Shown: one piece after another, positions 53,686 through 64,000 of the stretch | Layout of the letters: each line of letters starts with the position of its first letter | Position numbering within the stretch: position 1 is the first letter of the stretch | Assembly: GCF_963678635.1 (NCBI RefSeq) | Contig: NC_087071.1 | Coordinates: 1,602,537 to 1,666,536, forward strand | Reading direction: 5' to 3' | Length of the DNA: 64,000 nucleotides | Source of the DNA: Symsagittifera roscoffensis | Lineage: Eukaryota > Xenacoelomorpha > Acoela > Convolutidae | Position numbers and translations under genes: made by a program | Notes under the pieces: generated by a model | The model's database searches: none | Told to the model about the DNA's origin: nothing | What the model saw: the letters and a program-made list of their open reading frames with translations, nothing else

Positions 53686-56600
53686 GCCTCTGAGTTTTTT
53701 TTATTATTGTTATCCTAGGAACAGCATTCATACTATTTTCATATATAAATTATTTGATTAAAATTTTCTATAACATTAAAATACTTAAAAAAATTCTTTC
53801 GACGTTTTCTTTTGTAATGAGGTTGCCCAAATTTCTGGAAATACAGATTATTCAGCACTTTTCGTTTTGCTACTAGAGCACTTTTAAGTCGTGATTCGGA
53901 CTGACTGCAACTAATAACTCGGGGATCTGAAAAGTTCTCCTTTGGATTGTGAGGGCGTCAAAAATATGAAGTTGCTGTCTATATGAAAAAACTCAAAACC
54001 TCGACTTCAAACTTGAAACTAATCTATTAGCATCTTAGAGTAATATAACAATTGAAACTTTTCGTTTTTCAGGGTTTCTTTTATGTTCTAACCAAAATTT
54101 TTCCAAAGCAGTTAAAATAATACAAGCTTCGAGCGACCACCTCTGACAGTTTCGGATCTCAAGCAATCAACCAATTAAGTCGCAATCTTTTATCACAACC
54201 AATCCACGGCCGAACAACTGATTGTTTCTCAACTATAACTTCAATGAGCCGAGACTTTCTTCAACCATTTTTGCTCTCAAAAAAACTATCATATGACCAT
54301 CGACTGAAACAATCTATTTGATGGTAATTATTTTGAGAATTTTGAGCAATGAATGATAGATATTTTTATGCAAGTAATTTAAGACAAGCTCTATGCTGTT
54401 TGATTATTTTTTCAGATTTACAGTTGACGAGAGAACTGTAGCATAAAAAAATAATTCAAAGCAAACTTTAATTGTCTCCCACAATTCTATGAAAAACTGT
54501 TAAGCGAATTTTCAAAAGAATTTTTTTTCTTTTGATACAGATCTTTTGAAAGAGAACGAACTGAAATGGCTTTACTTTGATAAATCACTCGTATTATTTG
54601 AAGTTTGTTCGTGGTACCTGATACTGCGTAGAAAAAATCTACAAAATATGTCGGATCAAGTTCAAAATCTACAGAAATTAGTCACTGAATGCAGATTTAT
54701 TGCAGAAATTAACCTTCATCTTCCTATGTGCTGCAAACAAAAAAAACTTTAGAGCATGCTGTAAGTCTTTTTTCTGGAATCCACTGGCTTTGAGCACAGA
54801 ACTGTTCATGCTTTTTCACCAATTCTCCCAAGTAAAGTTGTTTCGACCATGAACAAACAATAGCAACTACGATTAATGTCCAGATAAACCTCAACCTTTA
54901 TCTAGCACTTCAATAGAACATCGATTACCTTTTTGACTTTATTGATGCAGCCAAAAACATAATAAAATATCGAGTTTGTTTCGATTTTCCATACATTTTT
55001 TTAGAGCTAGCACAGAAATATTTGTCAAGTCTAGCACATTGATAAGTATAGAACAGGTTTAAAATATATGCTTTTTCAGTCTAATCGAAACGAATGAGCA
55101 ACAAGCTCCTTTTAACCCTGACAACAAAGTTTTACTGAAGAAAATTTAGTTTTCGAAGTTACTTGTCGCGCCTTTTTGGGAATAAATATTTTAAAAATAT
55201 TTTCTAATTTTGTTGTTTTGATTTCTTTTGCTTCTTTTGATTTTTTCGAGAAAAAAAAAACTGTAGTCGAATATGCCTTACTTACTTTTACTAACAAATA
55301 GGCTTTAGACCTTCAGATCCTCTCATTATACAAGGAACAAAAAACTATTTTTTAGTTTTTTATTATTGTGTTCGGAACTTTCTGTGGTACTTCGGCAGTA
55401 AACAGCTATCTTGTTTTCGGATGCATTTAGTGTCAAAAATTAGCTTCGCCTGCGTGTCGAAATAAGAAAGACGAACAGATTGATGAGCTGGAAAGAAGTC
55501 TAATTTCCTATTATAAAACACACGTATTAACATATTCAGATTGAAACCAACCAGATGGGAAAAAAAAGACAAACCCAACGTGGAAATTTTCCGCGAACTA
55601 CTTTTAAGAAAATACACCTACGACGCAGCCAGAATAGTAGGAGTTACCTATACCTTGTTTTTTCGACTTTATGTAAAAACCGTTAGGAACACTCATGGGG
55701 TGTTTTTCAGACCAACTTTTCAGATAAAAAATAAATTTTCACCGCAATTTTTCAATACCTCAAAAAAGATATGGACTCACTGAGTTGCTTCAACTTCTAA
55801 AAAACATTTCCCTGCGATCATTTTTGACAAAATTATGGGGTTGTAGAGTTTGCGCATGGCGAAGTGCTCCGCGTTCAAAATAAATCCGAATTGATTTGAA
55901 GCAAGCTAATTCGTAATAACTTCATATAGACTATTGAATGAGGAAACAAAGTGCATCTATTTTTTCGACGCAAAACCTGACCGAGACCAGCTAAAAGGCA
56001 GTCAGAACATCAATCAACAACTTGCCCAAATATTTAATTATATTTCAGACTTTCGAAGAAAGTGACGCAAAATATGGAATATAAAGTGACGCAATTTATG
56101 TGCGCTTGGCGTTTTTCTCTCTCTAGACAAATAGCTAGACATTTTCATCTGAAAGCAATTGCCTTGCGCTGAAAAAAAAAGCATTTCCCTTGGGACTTTT
56201 AATGCGTAAACGCCGAATTAAATCAATCTAAAACGAAATGAGGTACTAGAAGCAAAACATACCTTTTATTTTTCTGACTTTCGAAGAAAGAGACGGAATA
56301 TTTTTTCTCGGGTGGTTTTTTTCTTCTCCAAAAAACAAACATTTTACAAAGCAACTTTAGAGTAATTTCTTTTTATATCATTCGAAAATTACCGTTTGCT
56401 TGAGCTCAATTTGAAATAATTTAGCCTTTAGCTCAAGTGAAATAATTTAGCCGAGATCGTACTTCGTTATGGGGGTTTCAAATTTGGGGGTTAATCTAAG
56501 GTAATTTAAGCGCGATATATTCCGTGCTATTAACGCGCAGACGGAGATTTAATCCGTCTTAGAAATTGTTCCTAAATCAATTGAGGCAAGCTATTTAGTC

Positions 56601-56815
56601 TATTTGATACTTTGCTTCAAGCAAAATACATCACTTTATACATCACAGAGCTTGTGGGGGATGATTTACAAAAAAAATGTCAAAAAAATGCAATTTTTTG
56701 CTTTTTTTTTTTGAAAATTTCATAAATTTTTCTAATCTTTCTTTTACTAATCCATAGACCCTAAAAGGCAGTTAAAACGTTTACAGTTACGCGCTGATAC
56801 GACGACCTGTTGTTT
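53686..56815. other. Intron sequence without firm features
   Basis: A possible plus-strand exon at 55540-55636 follows CATATTCAG and reads KPTRWEKKDKPNVEIFRELL, then RKYTYDAARI before GTAGGA. It is coding-like in composition but isolated, so I give it low weight. The frame at 54546-54752 is weaker. Nothing else seen. Confidence 0.4.
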
Positions 56816-56819
56816 ACAT

Positions 56820-57172
56820 AAATAATAATAATAATGTAGTTCCTGCGAATCGCAGTGGATCTATCAGTAGGCCTTTAACAGTCCTTTCGAGGATAGTCCA
56901 TTTGTATTATCTCCCCACATTCCAGACTGTGTTATTTTGTTGAGCGAAGCTCTTTTTTGCGCGACTCAAGGCCGTTTTTGTGCGTCTAGAACTTTCACGT
57001 GGTACCACTATTGCAGCCAAACTTCGTCAGATTGTGGTAGACCTGAAGCTAGAGGTCAAGTGAGAGCTCGTCCTCACACACTATAATTGCCATGGCATGG
57101 GATCAATTACACGCTCTGACGATTCTAAAGTGAACGCCTTACCACTATGCTAAGTGCCCCTAAATTAATTAC
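56820..57172 (-). mobile_element. tRNA-derived SINE with ATT-repeat tail
   Basis: On the minus strand the head at 57172 reads AGGGGCACTTAGCATAGTGG (A box TAGCATAGTGG) and continues GTAAGGCG. A decayed B box (TAATTGATCCC) follows about 40 nt on. A 250-bp GC-richer body comes next, and the end is ATTATTATTATTATT near 56822-56836. Head, body and short-repeat tail are the parts of a complete SINE. No exact target duplication found. Confidence 0.75.
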
Positions 57173-57621
57173 ATATAATTAAATTTAGAAAACTTGAAAA
57201 CAAAAACTTTTTTTTTTTTCAGAAAACTGTATCGTTTTTTATTGCTAATGTACGGTTGATTTAAATTCTCCTGTGTTTTTTCTATTACAGCGAACCATTA
57301 AAAGTCGTTGTTATTTAGAGTCAAATTAGCAAATGCATGCTCTTTTCAATTCTGAAATTAAATTGATATTTTTTTGAGTTCTTAACAGAATTATTATTAT
57401 CTTTGTCAGATAGCATGAACCATATCGGAAGCACAAGAGACTAAATCGAGGCCTCGTTAAGTTTTCATTGACGTCATTCGTCTCGCTTGGAAGAAGGCGA
57501 GGAAAAAAGAGCCAACGAGCAGCCCAACAAGCTGCATCAATTGTCATTTTAAACGCGGTCCCTTTAAAACTTCCAAAAAAAAAAATTATTTTATTTACTT
57601 TGAAAATTTAAAAAAATCAGT

Positions 57622-58100
57622 CAAGGGCGGATTTAGTCAATTAGCTTATTGTACTTTTGCAAATACGAGTTGCCTTTTCTTCTAATTTTATCATTTGATG
57701 TTAATTTAGTCCAACTCTTTGATTTGAAGGCTTTTTGGTCTTTTATTTAAGTCTTAGTCCTTGGTCTTTTTTAGTTCAAATTTGCAATAGATGGTGTTAC
57801 ATATTGGAAGTCTACAATACTTTTGTTATTAAACGTGATTCATATTTGAACAACAGCAGTTTGAAAAAAAAAGGCCAAAAAAGTGTTTTTAGGCACTTTT
57901 TGGAAAATTTCAACCAAAAAAAAAAGTTTTTCAGCGCTCGCTCCCCCCTCAAAGTTAGTGCCAAAGGGTCAGTCAGCCACAAATGGATATCTCAAAATAG
58001 AACAAAGTGTGAACCCTTTGGGTCGGCAGGGGGTCGAATTCCTCGGGGAGGTGGGAGTCCGCTCCCTAAAGCCGCTACTGGGATTCGAACACTAAAAAAA
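57622..58100. mobile_element. Degraded MITE 1-related sequence
   Basis: CAAGGGCGGATTTAG at 57623 resembles a MITE 1 end. GGCACTTTTTGGAAAATTT and GCTCGCTCCCCCCTCAAAGTTAG near 57893-57957 repeat the interior of the element at 36246-36473. No duplication or right end. The plus-strand frames here are not genes. Confidence 0.55.
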
Positions 58101-58520
58101 GGTCTGCAAAATATCAAAAGTTGTAAATTGGAGGGGTCATCTCTTAAGCGTGTTTCTGAATATAATTATAAGAACACTGCAAAAAGACTGTTTTTTAGTA
58201 ATTAGTAATTTTATTTCCAGCTTTTTTCCTCATACGATTAGAAAACTTTTTTTGATCGCTTTGATATCTCGTGGCAGAAGGATCGAATATCATAAAAATG
58301 AGTAACTCAATCAGAATTCGAATATCTGAAAGAGACGCTTGAAAATTCTGCCAGATTTGGAAATTCTAAAGAAATAATTTGTTTGCAAATTGTCCCATTA
58401 ATTATGTAGAGACGCAATTGTCGAATTCTGACTTAGGAAACAAACTTAGCAGAGAAGCCCGATTATTGCTGTGTAGTGCGAAAACATGAAAGGAAATTGT
58501 TTTTTGGCTCCACTACCGAC

Positions 58521-58635
58521 CGTCATCATCATATGCTGGGATAGAATGTCCACTGGAACTGAGATGGTCTGTCCGACCAGCGAGGCCAGAGCACCGGCTG
58601 TGATATTCTGAGCAGTCCTTCCTCCTCCTGCCGAT
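58521..58635 (-). CDS. SLC25A44: Mitochondrial carrier, SLC25A44-type, exon n-3
   Basis: 115 nt from acceptor TTTTTTAG (58637-58636), phase 2 to 0. Encodes SAGGGRTAQNITAGALASLV, then GQTISVPVDILSQHMMMT. P-V-D-I-L-S-Q is the repeat-2 signature in the unusual form also seen in vertebrate SLC25A44 (a PxDxxSQ motif in place of a basic [KR]x[KR]), a specific clue to this subfamily. The donor must be ACG|GTCGGT, since the better-looking GTAGTG 4 nt further on would break the frame with the next exon. Confidence 0.88.
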
Positions 58636-60732
58636 CTAAAAAAAAGTCTGAACATAATCATTAGACAAGAGGAATAAAAATTACCAGTTGAAAGAAGAAA
58701 GAAAAATTTATTCTCATTGTTAATTGTAAATATGCATACAACGAGAATTAAAATATGAAGTACCAGAAACAGTGAGGGGACACTTAACGAATCCAATTGG
58801 GCTACAGAGCACTACCCGTTTTATCAAATGTAAGAAAAATTTGAGATCTTCAAAGACAAGGAAAAATATATAAATCTGAAAACATAAAAGAAAATATTGG
58901 AAAAAAAATAGTCAAGTTTGAATAAATATAAAGCAGCAGATTTAAGGCATTGTACCAGTTAGATACAGGTTGGGGGAGATTCAAACAAAGCTCGCAGCGG
59001 AGGTCAGGTGTAGAGGTATCATATTAAGATTCTTCCAGTTGAGATTCGGATTCCAAAAAAATCGCAGTCCAAGTTATCTCAGTGTTCGGTAAAATTGGTC
59101 ATTTTAGTTTTCATTTTTCAGGCTTTTTCACAAAATGATCCTGAATTTCTTATGTAATTTTGCGGCACAAAATTTCTTTGTACTTTGCGGCACATTACAT
59201 CACTTTAGTTATTATCACTAAATTCTTGCCACCCAGTAAGTAAATCGGGAGTAATTCAACCTCCCACTCACATCGACAAAAAACAATTTTAATTTGATTT
59301 TTAAATTAATTTTGAAAATTCATTACGAAAGTTGCATGGCCGGAATAATCTGTACCATTTCTATTCAAACGGTTTGCATCACGATCGGAACATTCAGTTT
59401 CAATAAATTCGAGCGTGAAGTCAAATTTGGTCAGTTTTGGACAGTTTTAAAAACGCCAACGAACGATAGTTTAGACAGTTGCAAAAGACCAAACGCAGAA
59501 AAACAAGAAAAATCAGACTTATTTATGAAAACAGCCAACAGACAGGTGGAAAAGAGTCAATGAACGCATTTAAACAGAAAAATACTGATTCGTTTTTGAA
59601 AAATCTCAACTTTCGAATTTTGAAGGAAAAATAGATGCCATTAAAGCTCTTTCAGTTTCTAAAACAATCTTTAATTGGCCCTTTTTGATAAAATTTCTAT
59701 TGCGCTGAGAAATTTGAAAAATAAATTCCGATTTCGAAAATGGAAGTCAAAAACGTTTTTCGAGACCTTTTCACTTTTGCTGTTCGATAGTGGAGTTAGC
59801 CTTCTTTTTATCAAAAAAAATGAAATAAACTGAAAAAAAAAAATTGTAAGTTAAGCAGCAAAAAAATAAAACAAGTTTGAGCATGAACAAATTTCAAGAA
59901 ATTTTCCCGGAAAATAAATTTTTGATCAGGTTGAAATTCTGCTGATTCCACGGATTCAGTGTACTATATAGTGATATTCAGTGCACAACAGAAGTGCTGA
60001 TTTCATGCACAAATATTTTACATTATTCACTAAAATTCGCGGATTCCGAGGACTTCGTCCCAAAATGTAAGTTGCGGAGTCCGTGACATCGTACTATTTG
60101 CACCTCGTGCCGTAATTGCAGATGCTTGGTCACGGATTCAGTATTTCCCGAGTAGTCACAGTTCACGCAACAGGTTCTTAAGATGTGCTCGGAATCCGTC
60201 TTGTTGTATACATGTTGTTATAAAAGTTTATCAACGATATTTAAAAAAAAAAACGTTTCAAAAATATACCGCGGACGAAGCTGCTCTTTTCAAACACATA
60301 CAAAAAAGGCAAAAGAGATCTTTAACATTGAAAGAAAAAAATATGTCTGAAAATGAAAAATGAATTTCTGATAGTGAAAACCAATCAACAATGAGGGCAA
60401 TTTAAAGTAGATAAAAACCAATGCGTTTAATCTGTCAAATAAAATTAGAGCAGCAGACACAGTGAAAATGAACAAAAAAGTTGACATCTAAAATTTGCGA
60501 ATCGGACTGGCGCAAAAAGTGAACCGAAAAGTGTCACAATTTACCACAGACAGTTACGGACATTGACTTTAAAACTTGGCGGTCAAACAATTATTTTGCA
60601 CATGAAGTATCTTAGTTTCTGCTGCCATAATTGTAAGCGTAGTTGTCAATATAGTGTAGCAAACAAACCAAATTGCACTAAATGATAACCCAATTAGTAA
60701 TTGATGATTGTTTTTGTAGAAGTTGAACTTAC
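58636..60732 (-). other. 2.1-kb carrier intron with repeat R1
   Basis: Contains an R1 copy (59530-59800) and otherwise AT-rich sequence. The frame at 59294-59563 partly overlaps R1 and is not a gene. Confidence 0.75.
59530..59800 (+). repeat. Dispersed repeat R1, 5' portion
   Basis: ACAGCCAACAGACAGGTGGA at the left, then AATCTCAACTTTCGAATTTT and GATGCCATTAAAGCTCTTTC as in 12890-13310. The right end is lost. Confidence 0.8.
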
Positions 60733-60886
60733 CTGACCCAGTGTTTACTGTACTCGTAAGTTAGAATGTAGCAACACCCTGAGAAAGCACTGGCCATGTA
60801 GACACTGAATCCACGGTACAGTCCAGAGACGCCTTCTGATTTGAGGATCTTGCGGAATGCATCGCGCCCATTCAAGTATCCGGCGC
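60733..60886 (-). CDS. SLC25A44: Mitochondrial carrier, SLC25A44-type, exon n-4 (most upstream seen)
   Basis: 154 nt, acceptor TTGTGTTTCAG, donor CAG|GTAAGT, phase 1 to 2. Encodes AGYLNGRDAFRKILKSEGVS, the GLYRGF element and a transmembrane helix (YMASAFSGCCYILTYEYSKH). This is the second half of carrier repeat 1. The first signature (P-x-[DE/T]-x-x-[KR]) and the N-terminus should lie upstream; I found no such exon between 60887 and 64000, so the gene probably begins beyond the window. Confidence 0.88.
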
Positions 60887-63800
60887 CTGAAACACAACAA
60901 AAAAACAGTTCACGCCACACAATTCAGAAGCACAAGTGTCATTTGTCTGAACCATAAAAAAACAGCTGCTAATTGGATCAGAAGGCTATTCTCCTCCAGC
61001 GCGAAGGAAAAGTCATCAAAGCTATTTAAAATGTCCAAAACTGACATTTTTTATCGTTTATTTTCTTCGAATTTGTAATTCATGAATTCCGATTGGTTGA
61101 CAACACTTTCGTGCATTCGGTCCTTAGTGCATGAAGGAACCTCAACCCCTCCCCCTCCCCCGGGTTATACTACTTTATCAGATGACTTGAAACAAATACT
61201 CAGGGAGCAGTGACTGTACTTAAGATAGATAGATCATGCTATTTGCAGTGGAATCTAAATTGAAATAGACAAATTGAGTACATCCAAAGAAAAATTTGAA
61301 CAAAAAGGGGACTTATTTTAATACTGAAGCCTGACTTTATAATAAAAGCCATTAGCATAAGTCAAATCTTTTTGGCGTTGGTACGACTGTCAATTTTGTG
61401 TTTTATGACTAAAAACACGTCTATGTGCCAATATAAGCTGTTATAAATTGAATTCAAATCAGATCAATTAATTGAAAGTGAAGGAAGAAAGAGAAATAGT
61501 AGCTTTGAGCCATCGATAATGGTTGAACATAGCCGATAGATAGAAGTGTTAATGAACTCAAGGAAAATAACTAGAAAAGACGACCAACAGACAGCTGGAA
61601 AAAGAGCAATGAACTCGGAAAAAAAACAAAAGACCGATTTTTTCTGCAAATTTTTGAGCTTCATAGAAAAGCATACATCAGTTGAAAAAGTATTAGAAAT
61701 TCAAAAAAAATTCATTAATCTTTTATGATTGCTAATTTTCCAACACGCCAAACCCAATTTGAGAAAACTAGACCAATAGATAAAATTTTATCCCATTTTC
61801 AAAATGAAAGTCAAAATTCACAGTCCCAACGTATATGCTTTAATTTGCTTTAATTATCCGAGAGGGTAATTCGCCTAAACTTCTCAATTAGAATTGAAGC
61901 GAACTTAAGAAAAAATCAGTCGCCAAACAACCAAGTCAAAATGAGCCTAAAAACGCAACCCCAAAAAGCGAAGACTTACATACCCGTATTTAAATTTAGG
62001 CCCAAGTAAAAGATTATAACGGGTTCGATGAAGATTTTTGGCGTTTATAATTGATTATAACGACCAATTTTTAGTTAATTAAAGGATTTGTGACCGATTA
62101 AAATCGTTATAATTTCCAAGATATTCAACAATCAATTATAACTGATTATAGTTCCTGTAAAAAAGTCTTAATATCGATTTTAACATCTTAATTCGCTAAA
62201 AAGCTATCACACCAAAAATATCTCAGAATGGTTATAATGCTATCAATAACGAAATCCCAAAACATCTTTCTTCTGTCACCTTTTGGTCCATCTGAAATAA
62301 AGTTTTCACCACGAAAAAAAAGTTTCGTAGACATTTTTTCATATCAAATGAAAGATTCCCAGGGTAGGTAAAAAAAACTCTAACACTAAAATAAACAAAA
62401 CATCAGAGTAAAATGTGTGCATTTACTTTGATGGAAAAAAATTTGAGCATCATGAACAAAAAATTAAGAGAAAAAAATCCATGAAAATGTTTTATATTTG
62501 AACTGATTTCAAAACTGTTAAACTGTTTTCTTTTTCAAAACTTCACTTAAGCCAAGCTCTATGCGAAGCATAAAATATATGCAACTGAGAAGCAAGATCG
62601 AAGACAAAATCGGCAAAAAAAGGAGTTTAATCGAAAAAAATGGATTATATTTCAAAATAAAAAACAATAAAATGCAATACAAATAACCAATTATACTCAA
62701 TTATATTTGTACTTGAAAACAGATTGAATAATTAACCCTTGAGTAAAATGTTCGAAAACTAAATTTAATATTTGAAAAAAAAAGAGATTAAAATCGATTA
62801 TTAATTGATTATAAAAAATTTGTTCTAAATTTTCTCAAAAATATTCGATTAGAAACGCTTAAAACTAAATGCAGGCCCTGCAATCATTTAGTTTTACAAA
62901 ACTCATTACAAATCAATTCTCAATTTTCCAAGTTCAAAGAATGAAGCATATCAGTCTGTATTTTTTTTTATTCAGGAAACATTTCGACTTTCAGGAAATG
63001 AGAAAAAAAATACTTTAAGAAAATACGTTTTAAGAACCCAAAAAACAGTGATTCTTTTAAATCCTGAAACAACATCGAAAACGAAGAAATAAAAAATACC
63101 ATAGTCGATAGAGGATAGTTGTCTGCATGGTTTTCGCAAAAAGAGGGTACCTCGCAAAAACTTGGAAGATAAAGCATTGAAAGAAGTTTTCTTAAAGATC
63201 ATTCAGGAAATTATAGGAACACGAAAATCAAAACTTGAAAGCTATTTCTAAATAGTTACTTTTGATATAAATTGGATTTCAGTTGGCATCACTTGAACTA
63301 CTAAAAGGTCAATTAGCTTGAGATGTTTTGTATGTTGTGTTCAAATGAGTATGACCGAAAAGATTATTTTTCATTCCCTTTATATTCCACCTAATATTCA
63401 AAACAGAAGCCTTTTTTGAAAATTTTCTTTACTTCATTTATTAAAGTATTTTTTGCACTATTTGGTTGTTCTAAATCCAGAAGTTGAGAAAAAAAAGAAC
63501 AAAGACTCTAATTGCTCCATTCACATCAAATTTTAATCTTGTTCTTAAAACGTCCTCAAAGCTTTTCCATTAGGATTAAAATAACATTTTATTCAAATGA
63601 AGCTATTTTCATATTATCAATCTTTCCCATAATAGAAAAAGCATTTTGAAGGCATTCGGTTGACTTGTGTCATTTCGAATTGCACAATTGATGGAAAAAA
63701 ATTGCATTCAGTTTGCATACAAAAGAAAAACAATAACATCTTCATGAATTTCAATTATATTTAAAAACTTTAGCGGAAAAGGGATTTTCGTTCAAGCCCC

Positions 63801-64000
63801 GAGGATAGGATTTATTCAAAAATTACAAAAATAAAGACACTTATTGTTTGCAGACGGTCTTCAATCAGTAAAAATTTGTGAATGCGTTCCAAGGTGAATG
63901 GGTCAACACAACACGTAACTGCAATCAACCTCAAAAAAATTAAAAATTAACTGCGGAACAAAAAAATCCGATTGCTGTCTACATAGAATAGAACTTCCTT
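60887..64000. other. Upstream intron of the carrier; no exon seen
   Basis: AT-rich. Holds an R1 copy at 61578-61980. Frames at 62518-63202 on the minus strand are AT-rich, overlap each other and have no domain. Confidence 0.55.
61578..61980 (+). repeat. Dispersed repeat R1, copy upstream of the carrier exons
   Basis: CGACCAACAGACAGCTGGAA, then CAACACGCCAAACCCAATTTG, TGAGAAAACTAGACCAATAG and an end near GCGAAGACTTACA. Fourth copy within 14 kb of the carrier locus. Confidence 0.75.

Larger units (their letters stand above)
51712..58520 (-). other. 6.8-kb carrier intron with a nested gene and mobile elements
   Basis: Contains a tRNA-like head, MITE 2 copies (52023-52966), the plus-strand gene at 53224-53685, a SINE (56820-57172) and a MITE 1-related fragment (57858-58100). 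An extra carrier exon inside is not excluded, but the flanking exons join in frame without one. Confidence 0.7.

Noticed and set aside
62518-63202. Minus-strand ORFs as the missing first exons of the carrier
   Set aside because: None contains the repeat-1 signature or the conserved N-terminus expected for the family, and composition is that of AT-rich intron.

Overview
The window is AT-rich animal DNA. Protein-coding exons are short, separated by introns of up to about 14 kb and bounded by GT-AG splice sites in matching phase. Roughly a third of the sequence is recognisable repeats. Single-exon genes, a mitochondrial carrier with small exons, B-box/coiled-coil proteins, tRNA-derived SINEs, hAT-type miniature elements, LINE relics and a short TTAGGG-type telomeric tract all fit a (probably marine) invertebrate metazoan. 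I cannot name the phylum from sequence alone.

Layout. (1) 1-14.6 kb: two exons of a minus-strand PH-domain gene (14459-14581 and about 82-242) are joined across an intron of about 14 kb. Inside it, on the plus strand, lies a 3.0-kb segment repeated 3.04 times head to tail (3671-12790). Each copy carries exons of a second, unrecognised gene with a PPxY motif; its last exon is the single-copy 13399-13573. (2) 14.8-28.5 kb: a graveyard of one non-LTR retrotransposon family. There are at least seven broken copies of a CCHC-type ORF1, short leader segments, triplicated modules of about 550 bp, and a reverse transcriptase relic at 27.4-28.5 kb. (3) 28.5-38.2 kb: mostly gene-free, with a tRNA-like SINE head, CAGTACTG clusters, two hAT-type MITEs with 8-bp target duplications, and homopolymer tracts. 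(4) 38.3-41.9 kb: a plus-strand multi-exon gene of unknown function with phase-consistent exons and alternative ends. (5) 42.8-43.6 kb: three tRNA-like heads in a row. (6) 44.5-46.2 kb: a single-exon, minus-strand, two-B-box TRIM-like protein. (7) 48.6-60.9 kb: five C-terminal exons of an SLC25A44-type mitochondrial carrier on the minus strand. Its introns hold two copies of a second 8-bp-TSD MITE family (one with a copy nested inside), a SINE, several copies of a roughly 430-bp dispersed repeat, and a nested single-exon gene on the opposite strand (53224-53685).

The most distinctive points are the near-identical triplicated exon cassette nested antisense in the PH gene, and the LINE graveyard with its conserved leader and triplicated modules. 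Two single-exon genes also have a strong splice acceptor 2-8 nt before the ATG, which suggests spliced-leader trans-splicing or 5'UTR introns. The carrier and the PH-domain gene are the only genes whose cellular role can be stated with some confidence.
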